Source: Planctomycetaceae bacterium
GTDB taxonomy: Bacteria; Planctomycetota; Planctomycetia; Planctomycetales; Planctomycetaceae
Assembly: GCA_020426425.1 (NCBI GenBank)
Contig: JAGQQB010000036.1
Span: 1-14,579, forward strand
DNA: 14,579 nt
Direction of reading: 5' to 3'
Positions 1 to 6,812 of this stretch are shown here, in pieces (position 1 is the stretch's first letter; the number at the start of each line of letters is the position of its first letter). The notes under the pieces are model-generated. The model did not search any database. It saw only the letters and a program-made list of their open reading frames with translations, and was not told where the DNA came from. The position numbers and the translations under genes were made by a program.

Positions 1-246
1 TTCCAATTCAGTGCTCGGGTCCATGTGGGGGCCTAAACGCCGTTGGGCAAGCTGACCGCAGTGAATACGCGGAAACGCCGCAGCCTCGCACAGACAGCTT
101 CTCGGGACTATTGTTTCGGGAAGCTGTTGTTTGTTTGTAGCGGAGACCTCATCGGTTCTGTCGACATCCCGCTTGGAAAGAGGCGACTTGGCTTCGGCAT
201 CGGATGGGCCGTTGCAAGTGTGTTTTGACCGACAATCGAAAGTGCA
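1..246. other. Left-edge region without a confident gene
   Basis: No gene can be supported here. On the + strand one frame is open from the edge (first full codon at position 3) to a TAG at 138-140 and could be the C-terminal tail of an upstream gene, but its translation matches nothing I recognise. A 61-codon frame at 43-228 begins with TTG, has no ribosome binding site and has an unremarkable composition. The rest is probably the leader of the DUF447 gene. Confidence 0.5.
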
Positions 247-858
247 ATGATGGTCCTGGAAGGATTGCTCGTCACATTGAATGAAGATCAGTCACCCAAT
301 CTGGCGCCCATGGGACCATTGATCGAATTGGCACCTGGACGCGAGCAGGAGATTGCATCGTTAGTGTTTCGTCCGTTTCAAACATCGCGCAGTTTTGCCA
401 ATTTGCAGCGGACACGATGCGGTGTGTTTCATGTCGTCGACGATGTGCTCCTGTTGGCACTGGCGGCACTGGGACGGCCGAGTGAACCCCTGGAATGGCA
501 ACCGGCACAAGTCGTCGACGGACTCGTGCTGAGGAGTGCATGCCGCTGGTACGAGTTCGATGTCGCAGAATTCGATACTGAGCGACCCCGTTCAGAAATC
601 AGTACGACGATTCGGCATGTGGGCCGCTTCCGCGACTCCCTGGGTTTCAATCGGGCCAGGCATGCGGTCATCGAAGCGACGATCCTGGCTACCCGAGTAC
701 ACCTGAACAACTTTGACGAGCTCGACGAGCAGTGGCCTTGGCTGGCGTCGGCGATCCAAAAGACCGGCGGACCGCGTGAGCGAGAGGCGTTCGCACTCGT
801 GGCAGACCACGTTGAGCGTCATCGCGCCGAAGTGGCAGCTCGTGCTCCCGACTGCTGA
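247..858 (+). CDS. DUF447 family protein (predicted flavin-binding split-barrel fold)
   Basis: This 203-residue protein matches the DUF447 family. Near the N-terminus it has VTLNEDQSPNLAPMGPL (residues 9-25), the usual opening of the family. The middle segment, residues 41-78, has an F-R-P-F...S-F-A-N-L pattern followed by GVFHVVDDVLLLALAALG. The C-terminal part has AVIEATILATRV and KTGGPREREAF, typical of the second DUF447 domain. The length is normal for the family. Family members adopt an FMN-binding split-barrel fold, and from memory they often sit near archaeal-type methanopterin-linked C1 genes in planctomycetes and methylotrophs; no such gene is visible here. The reaction is unknown. 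The start is ATGATG at 247 (the second ATG at 250 is equally possible), with no clear ribosome binding site. The FKBP gene follows after 67 bases in the same direction, so the two may share a transcript. There is no signal peptide, so it is probably cytoplasmic. Confidence 0.85.
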   Translation: MMVLEGLLVTLNEDQSPNLAPMGPLIELAPGREQEIASLVFRPFQTSRSFANLQRTRCGVFHVVDDVLLLALAALGRPSEPLEWQPAQVVDGLVLRSACRWYEFDVAEFDTERPRSEISTTIRHVGRFRDSLGFNRARHAVIEATILATRVHLNNFDELDEQWPWLASAIQKTGGPREREAFALVADHVERHRAEVAARAPDC

Positions 859-925
859 GTCATGCAAGCCGCCGCACAATCTGCTCTAATGGGAGTCGAT
901 ATCTTACCCCAATGGAGACGAGCGA

Positions 926-1282
926 ATGACTGATGCGGCAGATGCCGACTGGGCGATGACTGATTCTGGCTTGAAGTACCGCGTGCTCACTGCAGGCAGT
1001 GAAAAGCGACCGACGGCGGCGAATCAGGTCGAGTGCCACTATCGTGGATGGTTGGACAACGGCCAGGAGTTTGACAGCAGCTACAAGCGCGGCGAGACGG
1101 CGACCTTTCCTCTGAGCCGGGTGATCCGCGGCTGGACGGAAGGTCTGCAGCTGATTGGCGAGGGCGGCAAGATCGAACTCGAAATCCCACCAGCGCTGGG
1201 CTACGGCGCCAGCGGCGCACCGCCGGTGATTCCAGGCAATGCCAACCTGCATTTTGAAGTGGAGCTCATCCGCGTGGTGTAG
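926..1282 (+). CDS. FKBP-type peptidyl-prolyl cis-trans isomerase
   Basis: This is a 118-residue single-domain FKBP that catalyses cis-trans isomerisation of peptide bonds before proline. The core domain spans about residues 14-118. Nearly every active-site residue of human FKBP12 has a counterpart: Y39, F49-D50, F61, V66-I67, W70, Y93 and F110. The signature VIRGWTEGLQLIGEGG (66-81) and the flap region IPPALGYGASGAPPVIPGN (87-105) are intact, so an active enzyme is expected. There is no signal peptide or membrane helix, so it should be cytoplasmic. The length is that of a minimal FKBP, without the dimerisation domain of FkpA or Mip proteins. The ATG at 926 has a GGAGA sequence just upstream. 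A perfect 8-bp hairpin lies 12 bases after the stop, and the next gene is convergent. Confidence 0.95.
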   Translation: MTDAADADWAMTDSGLKYRVLTAGSEKRPTAANQVECHYRGWLDNGQEFDSSYKRGETATFPLSRVIRGWTEGLQLIGEGGKIELEIPPALGYGASGAPPVIPGNANLHFEVELIRVV

Positions 1283-1294
1283 AGGTCGACGGCG

Positions 1295-1315
1295 ATCCGT
1301 TGTCTCCCAACGGAT
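1295..1315. terminator. Hairpin between convergent FKBP and glycine-rich genes
   Basis: A perfect inverted repeat with 8-bp arms (ATCCGTTG at 1295-1302, CAACGGAT at 1308-1315) and a 5-base loop lies just after the FKBP stop codon and 61 bases beyond the stop of the opposing gene. It could end transcripts from both sides. Neither strand has a T-run after it, so it is not a classical intrinsic terminator; it may instead stabilise 3' ends or mark a processed end. Confidence 0.5.
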
Positions 1316-1375
1316 GATGAGCGGCGTCATGCTCAGCACGCAGGTCGAGATGGGCAACGAGTGGACCTGCCGTTC

Positions 1376-1651
1376 TTACTTCACGACGTAGTCGGGAGGG
1401 AGAGCGGCGGTCATGCCCGCTCCATAGGGAGCCATGTAAGCACCCTGGAATCCGTAAGGGCTGGCACCGCAAGCACCACCAGGGCATCCTCCGGCGGGAG
1501 CATATCCGGGTGTGTAGCCGGCACCGTACCCACCATAGCCACCGCAGCTTCCACAACCACCGCCGCCCATCCAGGGGTAGCCCCCCATGCAGCAGCATCC
1601 AGAACCTGCCATCATGGCAACACAGGCGAGCAAGAGAGCGAAACGCTTCAT
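1376..1651 (-). CDS. Small glycine/tyrosine/cysteine-rich probable lipoprotein
   Basis: This 91-residue protein begins with a clear secretion signal: MKR, then a hydrophobic run (FALLLACVAMMAG), then a Ser-Gly-Cys-Cys-Cys site at 17-21. Cys19 is a likely lipidation site, though the preceding residues are a weak match to the usual lipobox. After the signal it is low-complexity, rich in Gly, Tyr, Pro and Cys (GGGGCGSCGGYGGYGAGY, roughly 29-46), and ends in Y-V-V-K. Such small secreted Gly/Tyr-rich proteins are, in my experience, common in planctomycetes, and their function is unknown; a structural or surface-coating role is a guess. The ATG at 1651 is preceded by AAGGAAGG ten bases upstream, a strong ribosome binding site. 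The gene is convergent with the FKBP gene and divergent from the FHA gene. Confidence 0.75.
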   Translation of the reverse strand: MKRFALLLACVAMMAGSGCCCMGGYPWMGGGGCGSCGGYGGYGAGYTPGYAPAGGCPGGACGASPYGFQGAYMAPYGAGMTAALPPDYVVK

Positions 1652-1674
1652 GAGAGGGAATCCTTCCTTGAGAG

Positions 1675-1804
1675 GGGCGCCCGACGCTCAGGACTGAGTT
1701 TGGGACGGGCTTGCCGAGCGGAAGCTCGGACTTGGGCGAGGTGATCTGACTGGGATCCATCGCGGCAGACAGCTCCTGCGAGCGATTGGCCTGCAAGCGA
1801 TTGG
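1675..1804 (-). promoter_or_regulatory. Palindrome-rich 5' leader of the glycine-rich lipoprotein gene
   Basis: The stretch between the predicted promoter and the glycine-rich gene holds several short symmetric elements: GGGCGCCC (1675-1682), CTCAG-GA-CTGAG (1687-1698), and CCGAGC-GGAA-GCTCGG (1714-1729). An imperfect 14-base direct repeat, CTGCGAGCGATTGG (1776-1789) and CTGCAAGCGATTGG (1791-1804), sits next to the expected transcription start. These could be leader structures or protein-binding sites. No known riboswitch was recognised. Confidence 0.35.
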
Positions 1805-1810
1805 AAAGGG

Positions 1811-1840
1811 ACGATACGCGTAGCCCCTCACGAGGGTCAA
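1811..1840 (-). promoter_or_regulatory. Putative sigma-70-type promoter of the glycine-rich gene
   Basis: Read on the minus strand, TTGACC (1840-1835) and TATCGT (1816-1811) are separated by 18 bases, giving 5/6 and 4/6 matches to the -35 and -10 consensus. A short palindrome, CCCTC-AC-GAGGG (1825-1836), fills part of the spacer and may be an operator. Transcription would begin near 1804 and give a leader of about 150 bases. Confidence 0.35.
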
Positions 1841-2098
1841 TATCCTGCGCTGCGATCACTTGAGGCCATTTCTCGCTTTTGCAAGTTTTACCAAGGCCAC
1901 AGGTCCTGCATGGGTTCGCTTGCGCAAGAATTGTTAAGCCTGCGATTTTCTCCTGATGCCGCAGGATGCGCGATGACGAACCTGAAGAGTGGAGTACTGG
2001 ACGACTTTCCAGTCCGCTTCCACAATTGGGTGGCTTGGCCCCCCACAATCGCCGCCATCTCCTGAATCGCTCTCGCGAGGCGGCAAAGGTGATGTTTC
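1841..2098. other. Rest of the divergent intergenic region before the FHA gene
   Basis: Together with the leader and promoter above, this completes a gene-free stretch of 447 bases (1652-2098) between the divergent glycine-rich and FHA genes. The promoter of the FHA gene should lie here, but no good -35/-10 pair was found. The open frames that cross it on both strands lack ribosome binding sites and recognisable motifs, and they run into neighbouring genes as shadows. Confidence 0.4.
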
Positions 2099-2929
2099 AT
2101 GGACGAGTCCACACCACGGTTTCAATTCCGAGTTCTTCAGGGACAGACAGATTTTCCCGTCCGGCCACTCAGCGGAAATCGCTTTGTGATCGGTGGCGGA
2201 AGTCACTGCCAGTTGCAGTTGGGCGGCGAAATGCCCATCGTGCATACAGTGCTGTCGTGGACCGGGACCGAGTGGCAAATCGAAGCAGTAGTTCCCTGGC
2301 CGCTGCTGATGGTGAATCATCAGCAGGTACGCACGCTCACGCTGCGAACCCACGATGTCGTCGAGATTGGCGACTTCCGTTTTCGCTTTGAGGAACGAGT
2401 CGCCGCCGTGTTGCCAGTCGGAGTTCCACACGCCGAACAACATGCTGATCCAGTTCCCGTGGCTGATGTCTTGAGTGAGGAACCGCATGCACTGGAAGCA
2501 GCGGAACTCACTGAGCGGCTCTCAGTTGCCATGGATGAACTTGAATTGCTGGAATCACGTCGACGCGATGGCTGGCAAAACCTGCTCGCTGCCGCCTTCG
2601 CGGCACAGGAGGACGCTGACGCAGTCGCCGAACCCATGGCACCAGTCCAGCCACAGATGCCGGCCTCTGAGCATATCGCTGAACCACCAACTGCCGCAGC
2701 GGACGAGGGCCAGACGCAGCGGTGGCAACATCTCGAAGCGGCCCTGTGGCAACTGACACAGCAGGTCCAGGGTCTGCACGACCGTGAATCAGCTCTCGTC
2801 AACAACGCCCAGCAAATGGAACAACAGCACGCCGAACTCTTGGAACGAATCGAGGCGATTCGCGCCGAACTGGCTGGCAAACTTCCGCCTGAAGCCGGAC
2901 CGGGACCGAAGCTGAAGATCTCGGCTTAG
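2099..2929 (+). CDS. Degenerate FHA-domain protein with coiled coils
   Basis: This 276-residue cytoplasmic protein has an FHA-like domain at about residues 10-97, an Ala/Glu-rich coiled-coil segment at 132-170, a Pro/Ala linker at 178-204, and a second coiled coil at 206-260. The FHA core is recognisable from FVIGGGSHCQLQLGG...VHTVLSW...WQIEAV...VNHQQV...HDVVEIGDFRFRF. The usual pattern is I-G-R...S-x-x-H...N-G; here the Arg is Gly (within GGGS, 32-35) and the position of the Ser is Ile47, while His49 remains. Arg and Ser bind phosphothreonine in active FHA domains, so phosphopeptide binding is doubtful and it may be a structural or protein-binding FHA. No kinase or secretion-system partner is visible. 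The start at 2099 has AAAGG about ten bases upstream. A hairpin follows the stop. Confidence 0.75.
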   Translation: MDESTPRFQFRVLQGQTDFPVRPLSGNRFVIGGGSHCQLQLGGEMPIVHTVLSWTGTEWQIEAVVPWPLLMVNHQQVRTLTLRTHDVVEIGDFRFRFEERVAAVLPVGVPHAEQHADPVPVADVLSEEPHALEAAELTERLSVAMDELELLESRRRDGWQNLLAAAFAAQEDADAVAEPMAPVQPQMPASEHIAEPPTAAADEGQTQRWQHLEAALWQLTQQVQGLHDRESALVNNAQQMEQQHAELLERIEAIRAELAGKLPPEAGPGPKLKISA

Positions 2930-2941
2930 TCCTCGACACCA

Positions 2942-2969
2942 TATTGTGCTGTGAACAGACCGCACAATA
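2942..2969 (+). terminator. Hairpin downstream of the FHA gene
   Basis: TATTGTGC (2942-2949) and GCACAATA (2962-2969) form a perfect 8-bp inverted repeat around a 12-base loop, 12 bases after the FHA stop. A nested CTGT-GA-ACAG pairing is an alternative. Only a short TTTT occurs about ten bases further on, so termination is possible but not typical. It could equally be a regulator site for the next gene. Confidence 0.4.
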
Positions 2970-3022
2970 CCAGCCCGTGTTTTGGCCTGTTGACCTCACG
3001 CCAAACGCCGACCCGTTGACCA

Positions 3023-3049
3023 TTGACCGCAAATGAACTTCAATACAGT
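3023..3049 (+). promoter_or_regulatory. Weak promoter candidate upstream of the CvpA-like gene
   Basis: TTGACC (3023-3028) and TACAGT (3044-3049) are separated by 15 bases, a little short for a sigma-70 promoter. TTGACC also occurs at 2990-2995 and 3016-3021, so these three copies may instead be a repeated binding site. Confidence 0.25.
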
Positions 3050-3061
3050 CCGTTAGGTTCC

Positions 3062-3100
3062 ATGAACTGGACTGATTGGGGACGTTGGGCGGATGATTGA
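3062..3100 (+). CDS. Trp-rich 12-codon mini-ORF overlapping the CvpA start (speculative)
   Basis: An ATG at 3062 begins the 12-residue peptide MNWTDWGRWADD, whose TGA stop (3098-3100) lies 3 bases inside the next gene's ATG at 3093. Three of the twelve residues are Trp. An AGG lies four bases before the ATG, a short spacing. It could be a leader peptide coupled to translation of the CvpA-like gene, or simply a product of G-rich sequence around a ribosome binding site. Confidence 0.25.
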   Translation: MNWTDWGRWADD

Positions 3101-3818
3101 CGTACTTCTGCTGGCGATTGTCGGCGTTGTCACTTGGTGCGTCGCCTCGGAAGGGGTGTGGGGCGCGGCCATTACGTTTGTCGCGGCGATACTCTCCGGG
3201 CTTGTCGCGATGAATCTGTTCGAACCGGTCGCCGGATTTCTGGGGGCGAACATCTTCTCGTCGTACGCCTGGCAGATGCGGCTCGACATTATTGCGTTTC
3301 TCGGGATCTTCGCTGGTGGCATTTTCGGGTTGCGAGCAATTGGCGAGAAGCTAATGCCGACGTACATCGAAGTGCATCCATTGCTGTACGACATTGGACG
3401 CTGGGTGCTTGGCGTCGCCAGCGGCTATGTGGTGATGGCAGTAGTGCTCACGTCGCTCCATACGGCGCCGCTGCCGCGCGAGTTCCTGGGATTCACACCG
3501 GAACGCAACAACTTTTTCATGATCTCGGCCCCCGATCGACAGTGGCTGGCGTTTACGCAGTATGTCTCGGAGACTTCAATGCGTCGTCGCCTGCCCGATG
3601 GCCGTCTGGCTGCCTTTGACGTGGTCGAGTTTCCCGCCAATCCAGCGGACGCGAACACGATGCAGAAGTGGTCCTCGTTCCCGATTCGCTATGCCGCCCG
3701 CCGAGAGATCTTTGGCCAGGGAGGTGTCCCCAGTGGTGGCAATTCCAATCCCGCTCCCGCACCGCCGCCCACGGTGGCCCCAGCCCCATCGAGCGGGGGA
3801 GGAGCGTCGGGATTCTGA
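3093..3818 (+). CDS. CvpA-like inner-membrane protein
   Basis: This 241-residue protein has the layout of the CvpA (colicin V production) family: an N-terminal hydrophobic helix that opens with M-I-D-V-L-L-L, further membrane segments at about 24-45, 63-82 and 103-121, and conserved features such as G-x-x-x-A in the early helices. The soluble part (about 122-210) follows, and the end is a low-complexity Pro/Ala/Gly tail (PAPAPPPTVAPAPSSGGGAS, 220-239) that is not typical of CvpA and is probably disordered. CvpA proteins act in the inner membrane and are linked to envelope homeostasis in enterobacteria; the exact role is unsettled. The ATG at 3093 is chosen because an in-frame TGA lies 30 bases upstream; GGGG about 11 bases before it is a weak ribosome binding site. 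The next gene lies 195 bases on. Confidence 0.7.
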   Translation: MIDVLLLAIVGVVTWCVASEGVWGAAITFVAAILSGLVAMNLFEPVAGFLGANIFSSYAWQMRLDIIAFLGIFAGGIFGLRAIGEKLMPTYIEVHPLLYDIGRWVLGVASGYVVMAVVLTSLHTAPLPREFLGFTPERNNFFMISAPDRQWLAFTQYVSETSMRRRLPDGRLAAFDVVEFPANPADANTMQKWSSFPIRYAARREIFGQGGVPSGGNSNPAPAPPPTVAPAPSSGGGASGF

Positions 3819-3925
3819 TGGGGTGGGGAATTCGCTACACGAAATCCGAGTTCCAAAACACGTTCAATACGCGAAGCGGATTGAGTGCGGCCCTGCGTCA
3901 AGGTCGTGACAGGCTGTTTTGATGT

Positions 3926-3971
3926 CGAATTTGGTGTCGGTTTCGGATTTCGTGCTTCGGATTTCGGGTTT
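3926..3971. repeat. Short low-complexity repeat of the CGGATTTCG type
   Basis: Two adjacent 14-base units, CGGATTTCGTGCTT (3944-3957) and CGGATTTCGGGTTT (3958-3971), are preceded by a degenerate copy, CGAATTTGGTGT (3926-3937). A related piece, CGAAATCCGAGTTCC, lies nearby at 3840-3854 in the opposite sense. Read on the minus strand, one frame gives GNPKSEARNPK. Spurious proteins with such RNPKSE-like words are, as I recall, widespread in planctomycete genomes, so this is probably a dispersed intergenic repeat. Confidence 0.7.
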
Positions 3972-4013
3972 CCCCACGTAGAGATCGCTGACACTGTCCC
4001 GTCGAGGAAAACC

Positions 4014-6104
4014 ATGCAGCGCTATCGCCTGATCGTTGTCTGCCTCTGTGGGCTGCTGCTGACCGGTGTGATCCAGGCACAGGAGGTGGGGCCTGGCACG
4101 TTGTCGCTGAATCCCCGCTGGGATGCCATCCGGACGCACGCGCCAATGTTCTACGAGGCGAAACTCGGTTGGCCCAAGAATACGCTGCTGCGCGGCGAAC
4201 TGCAGTTGGAGTGCATGGTCGGTCCGCAACTGCAATGCCGCACGCTCAGTCACCCCACGGCGCTTGCTGAAACCGGACTCACACTCGATGTCGTCCTGCC
4301 TCCGCCGCTGGTGAACCGCGAGGAGGAGAGTTTCATCGTCCGGGCCAACTATCTGGGCGAAACGGGGACAATGTTCCTGGACGAGCATTTCCTCGTCGGA
4401 CAGGTGCGTTGGAAGCGAACCATGGTTGTGGGTGTGATCGAGGACCGCCCCGGGACCATACCCGCAGGGATGGTGGAAACCACTGGAGATCCCGGAGAGT
4501 TCTTTCGGTCCGTCACAATCGAAGATTATGTCCCCCTGGTGACCAAGACACAACAAGATCCGACCGGCGGATACCGCTCCCAGGACGAACTGGTCGCGCT
4601 GCTGCGCGGTTGGACGCAAACAGTGACCAACATCCCGCCCGCCGAACTTCCCTCGGAACCACTGCAACTGCTGGCCTTCGATGTGCTCGCCATTTCCAGC
4701 GACCGGTTGGCGTTACTCTCGGCGGGTCAACTCGAAGCACTGCGATTATGGACTCAGGGGGGAGGGAGCCTCGCCGTGTCACTCAATGGCAAGGTGAGTG
4801 CCAATCTCTTGCCCTGGCTGAACCAGGTCGCGGGGGGGACGACGATCGAGCCCGTCGTCGGTCGAATGTCAGATGGGACGGTTCGACTGCTAGGCGAAGT
4901 CGGCACGGTGCGGCGTGGGTTCCCTGGGGTCGGCCGCTCGGTGTTGGTCTCGGAACCAACATCCGTCGCTGGGTCCGAGTGGAAGAAGGCAATCCTGCAT
5001 CTGTGGAAAGTCCGCGATGAGCAGCAAGCTGCAGTTCTTTGGAACTTCAAGTTCAAGTTCGATCCACAGCAGGATTGGACCCGGCGCGATCCGATGGAAA
5101 TGCTGCCCTGGGATGTTGCGTACGACAGCCATGCGACCACAGTGACAGGGTTGCTGCTCCCGGAATCAGTCCAAGGAGTGCCGCTGTGGATGGTTTGCAG
5201 TCTGCTGGCGGGATGCCTGTTGATCGTGGTCCCCGGTGATTACCTCGTCCTGGGTGGCCTGAAGCTACGGCGCTGGACATGGATGATCATGCCTGTGATC
5301 GCGATCGCTTTCGCATGGTCGATGTTCCGCACGGCGAACGCTTACATGGGGACGCAGGATTACCTGCAACGACTGACCTACATCGACCTGAATCAGGATG
5401 GTCAGCCGGTCCGCTGGTCCCAGTTTCAATTGGCATTTCCCGCCTCGACCAAGACATCGGAACATGCGCAGCAGGGCGTGCTGGAACTCGACTTTGGCGA
5501 AGGACGGAGTGCGGCGATGGATCCTGCGCAAATCGAGGAAACAATCAATTCGGCGGAGCCCGACAGCTATCAGCGCAGCGAGACGCGCGACTTGCCGCGT
5601 GGGGTCGCGGCGAGTGATGCGCCGGAGTACATCGGTGTCCTGCCGGGTGATTACACGGTGCGGCGGCGACTCAATCAGTGGACACCGCGCGTCTCGCGCC
5701 TGACAAGTTTTCGCGGATTGCCTGATCTGCCGACGACTCAACCGCCGGTCATCGACCCAGACCGATTGGATGGGCTGTTCGAACAGGGAGGTGAGGCATT
5801 GCGTGCAGCATTTGCTCCCGAATCCCCCCAGGCCGCTGTGCTGGTGTGGCACAAGGGGGAGTTTGCATCTGCCGAGCCAACCGCGACGACATCGCGTTTT
5901 GCAAAGATTACACAGCACGTCATCCAGCAGACGTCCCGTTCAGGCCCCGGACTGTTCACCATTCTGTCCCAGGTCTCACCACAAGGAGCGGACATCACGG
6001 AGGACCTGGCGCTCGACACGTTCCAAACAGTCGTGGTCGTCATCGTACCCGATGCCGATGAGAGTTCGTTCGTGGCCTGGCGACAGTTGATTCCCCGGTC
6101 GTGA
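4014..6104 (+). CDS. Secreted/membrane protein with glutamine-amidotransferase-like region and two TM helices
   Basis: This 696-residue protein starts with a signal peptide (MQRYRLIVVCLCGLLLTGV, cleavage after I-Q-A at about 22). The large first part (23-385) should be periplasmic and includes a class-I glutamine-amidotransferase-like segment at about 217-262 (LLAFDVLAISSD...LRLWTQGGGSLAVS), without the catalytic Cys seen in true amidotransferases. Two helices follow, about 389-406 and 421-438, joined by a short basic loop; the P-G-D-Y-L-V-L...R-R-W-T-W pattern resembles a conserved segment in uncharacterised bacterial membrane proteins often encoded with MoxR ATPase, DUF58 and von Willebrand A proteins. 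None of those genes is seen here. The C-terminal part (440-696) should again be outside. An in-frame start at 3885 would add 43 residues encoded by repeat sequence, so 4014 is preferred. The function is unknown. Confidence 0.7.
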   Translation: MQRYRLIVVCLCGLLLTGVIQAQEVGPGTLSLNPRWDAIRTHAPMFYEAKLGWPKNTLLRGELQLECMVGPQLQCRTLSHPTALAETGLTLDVVLPPPLVNREEESFIVRANYLGETGTMFLDEHFLVGQVRWKRTMVVGVIEDRPGTIPAGMVETTGDPGEFFRSVTIEDYVPLVTKTQQDPTGGYRSQDELVALLRGWTQTVTNIPPAELPSEPLQLLAFDVLAISSDRLALLSAGQLEALRLWTQGGGSLAVSLNGKVSANLLPWLNQVAGGTTIEPVVGRMSDGTVRLLGEVGTVRRGFPGVGRSVLVSEPTSVAGSEWKKAILHLWKVRDEQQAAVLWNFKFKFDPQQDWTRRDPMEMLPWDVAYDSHATTVTGLLLPESVQGVPLWMVCSLLAGCLLIVVPGDYLVLGGLKLRRWTWMIMPVIAIAFAWSMFRTANAYMGTQDYLQRLTYIDLNQDGQPVRWSQFQLAFPASTKTSEHAQQGVLELDFGEGRSAAMDPAQIEETINSAEPDSYQRSETRDLPRGVAASDAPEYIGVLPGDYTVRRRLNQWTPRVSRLTSFRGLPDLPTTQPPVIDPDRLDGLFEQGGEALRAAFAPESPQAAVLVWHKGEFASAEPTATTSRFAKITQHVIQQTSRSGPGLFTILSQVSPQGADITEDLALDTFQTVVVVIVPDADESSFVAWRQLIPRS

Positions 6105-6282
6105 ACACTGCGCGAGCTTGGATCACGGTGAGCGGACCTGCGCCAGCAGCGTGTCAATTTGACATCGGGATCCCATCCACCGAACTCGCTCGGGTCCGTT
6201 TCAAAATGTTCGCAATTCTCTGATGAAGTTGGGGAAAATCGTGGTGAACATTCGCCCCAAACGGATAAACTGACGCAAATGT

Positions 6283-6295
6283 GACGTGTCACGTC
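6283..6295. promoter_or_regulatory. Palindrome upstream of the BON gene
   Basis: GACGTG-T-CACGTC is a perfect inverted repeat with 6-bp arms, and it overlaps GTGAC-GT-GTCAC (6281-6292). It lies 78 bases before the BON gene start, in the 269-base gap after the preceding gene, and looks like an operator for a dimeric regulator. The TGTGA half-site recalls CRP/FNR-type sites, but the spacing is 4 rather than 6. Confidence 0.35.
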
Positions 6296-6373
6296 GCGTT
6301 CGCTGCTCGACTGGCACTGGATTTGCCAGACTGAGTGGTTGGTATGAAGTGAACCTGCATGGAGGACATTACG

Positions 6374-6688
6374 ATGGGCGATACTTCCCGCTTCTACGCT
6401 ATCTACGATCCCGTCCCAGAAGAGTCTGCGGTTGGTGTGTGTGGGGATTGCGAGCGCAAGTCCCACCAACTTGAAACCCAGGTTCAGCGTTGGCTGTTGA
6501 CGAATCCCCGCTTGAACTTCGCTTCACTGGTTGTGCGCGGGATTCCCAACGGACTATGTCTCGAAGGTGTGCTGCGTGGGGATGATGCTGAGGCCGAACT
6601 GGAAGCGATCCTGCGACAACTGCCCGGAGTCAAACGAGTCGTCAACAACATCCGCATCTGCCCCAGCGGCGAAGATTGCTCTGTGTGA
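6374..6688 (+). CDS. Small BON-like domain protein with a CxxC motif
   Basis: This 104-residue protein has a BON-like domain at about residues 36-95: an amphipathic helix with L-L-T-N-P-R-L, the strand pair S-L-V-V-R-G...L-C-L-E-G-V-L, a helix AEAELEAILRQL, and the closing G-V-K-R-V-V-N-N-I-R-I, matching the family's G-V-x-x-V-x-N ending. BON domains commonly bind membranes or other proteins. Before the domain is C-G-D-C (23-26), and two more Cys lie near the end (96, 102), so metal or redox binding is possible. There is no signal peptide. GGAGG lies eight bases before the ATG at 6374, which decides this start over the in-frame ATG at 6359, whose last base is the first G of GGAGG. The gene is convergent with the giant secreted protein gene. 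Confidence 0.6.
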   Translation: MGDTSRFYAIYDPVPEESAVGVCGDCERKSHQLETQVQRWLLTNPRLNFASLVVRGIPNGLCLEGVLRGDDAEAELEAILRQLPGVKRVVNNIRICPSGEDCSV

Positions 6689-6812
6689 ATCAGCGGTTCA
6701 TTGAGTCACCAGCGCCGGTTCGGTTCTCGGATTGGGGGATGCTGTGGCTCTGCAGAGAAGCTCAACGCTTGGTTCCGATTGGAACATCTTCGGTCGCTTG
6801 ATGGCCAGCAGT

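Noticed and set aside
43..228. A 61-codon open frame on the + strand.
   Set aside because: It starts with TTG, has no ribosome binding site and shows no recognisable motif.
1266..2048. A 260-codon minus-strand frame over the glycine-rich gene and its upstream region.
   Set aside because: It is out of frame with the lipoprotein, which has a signal peptide and a strong ribosome binding site; this frame has neither.
6359..6373. An earlier in-frame ATG for the BON gene.
   Set aside because: The GGAGG ribosome binding site begins with the last base of this ATG and is correctly spaced only for the ATG at 6374.
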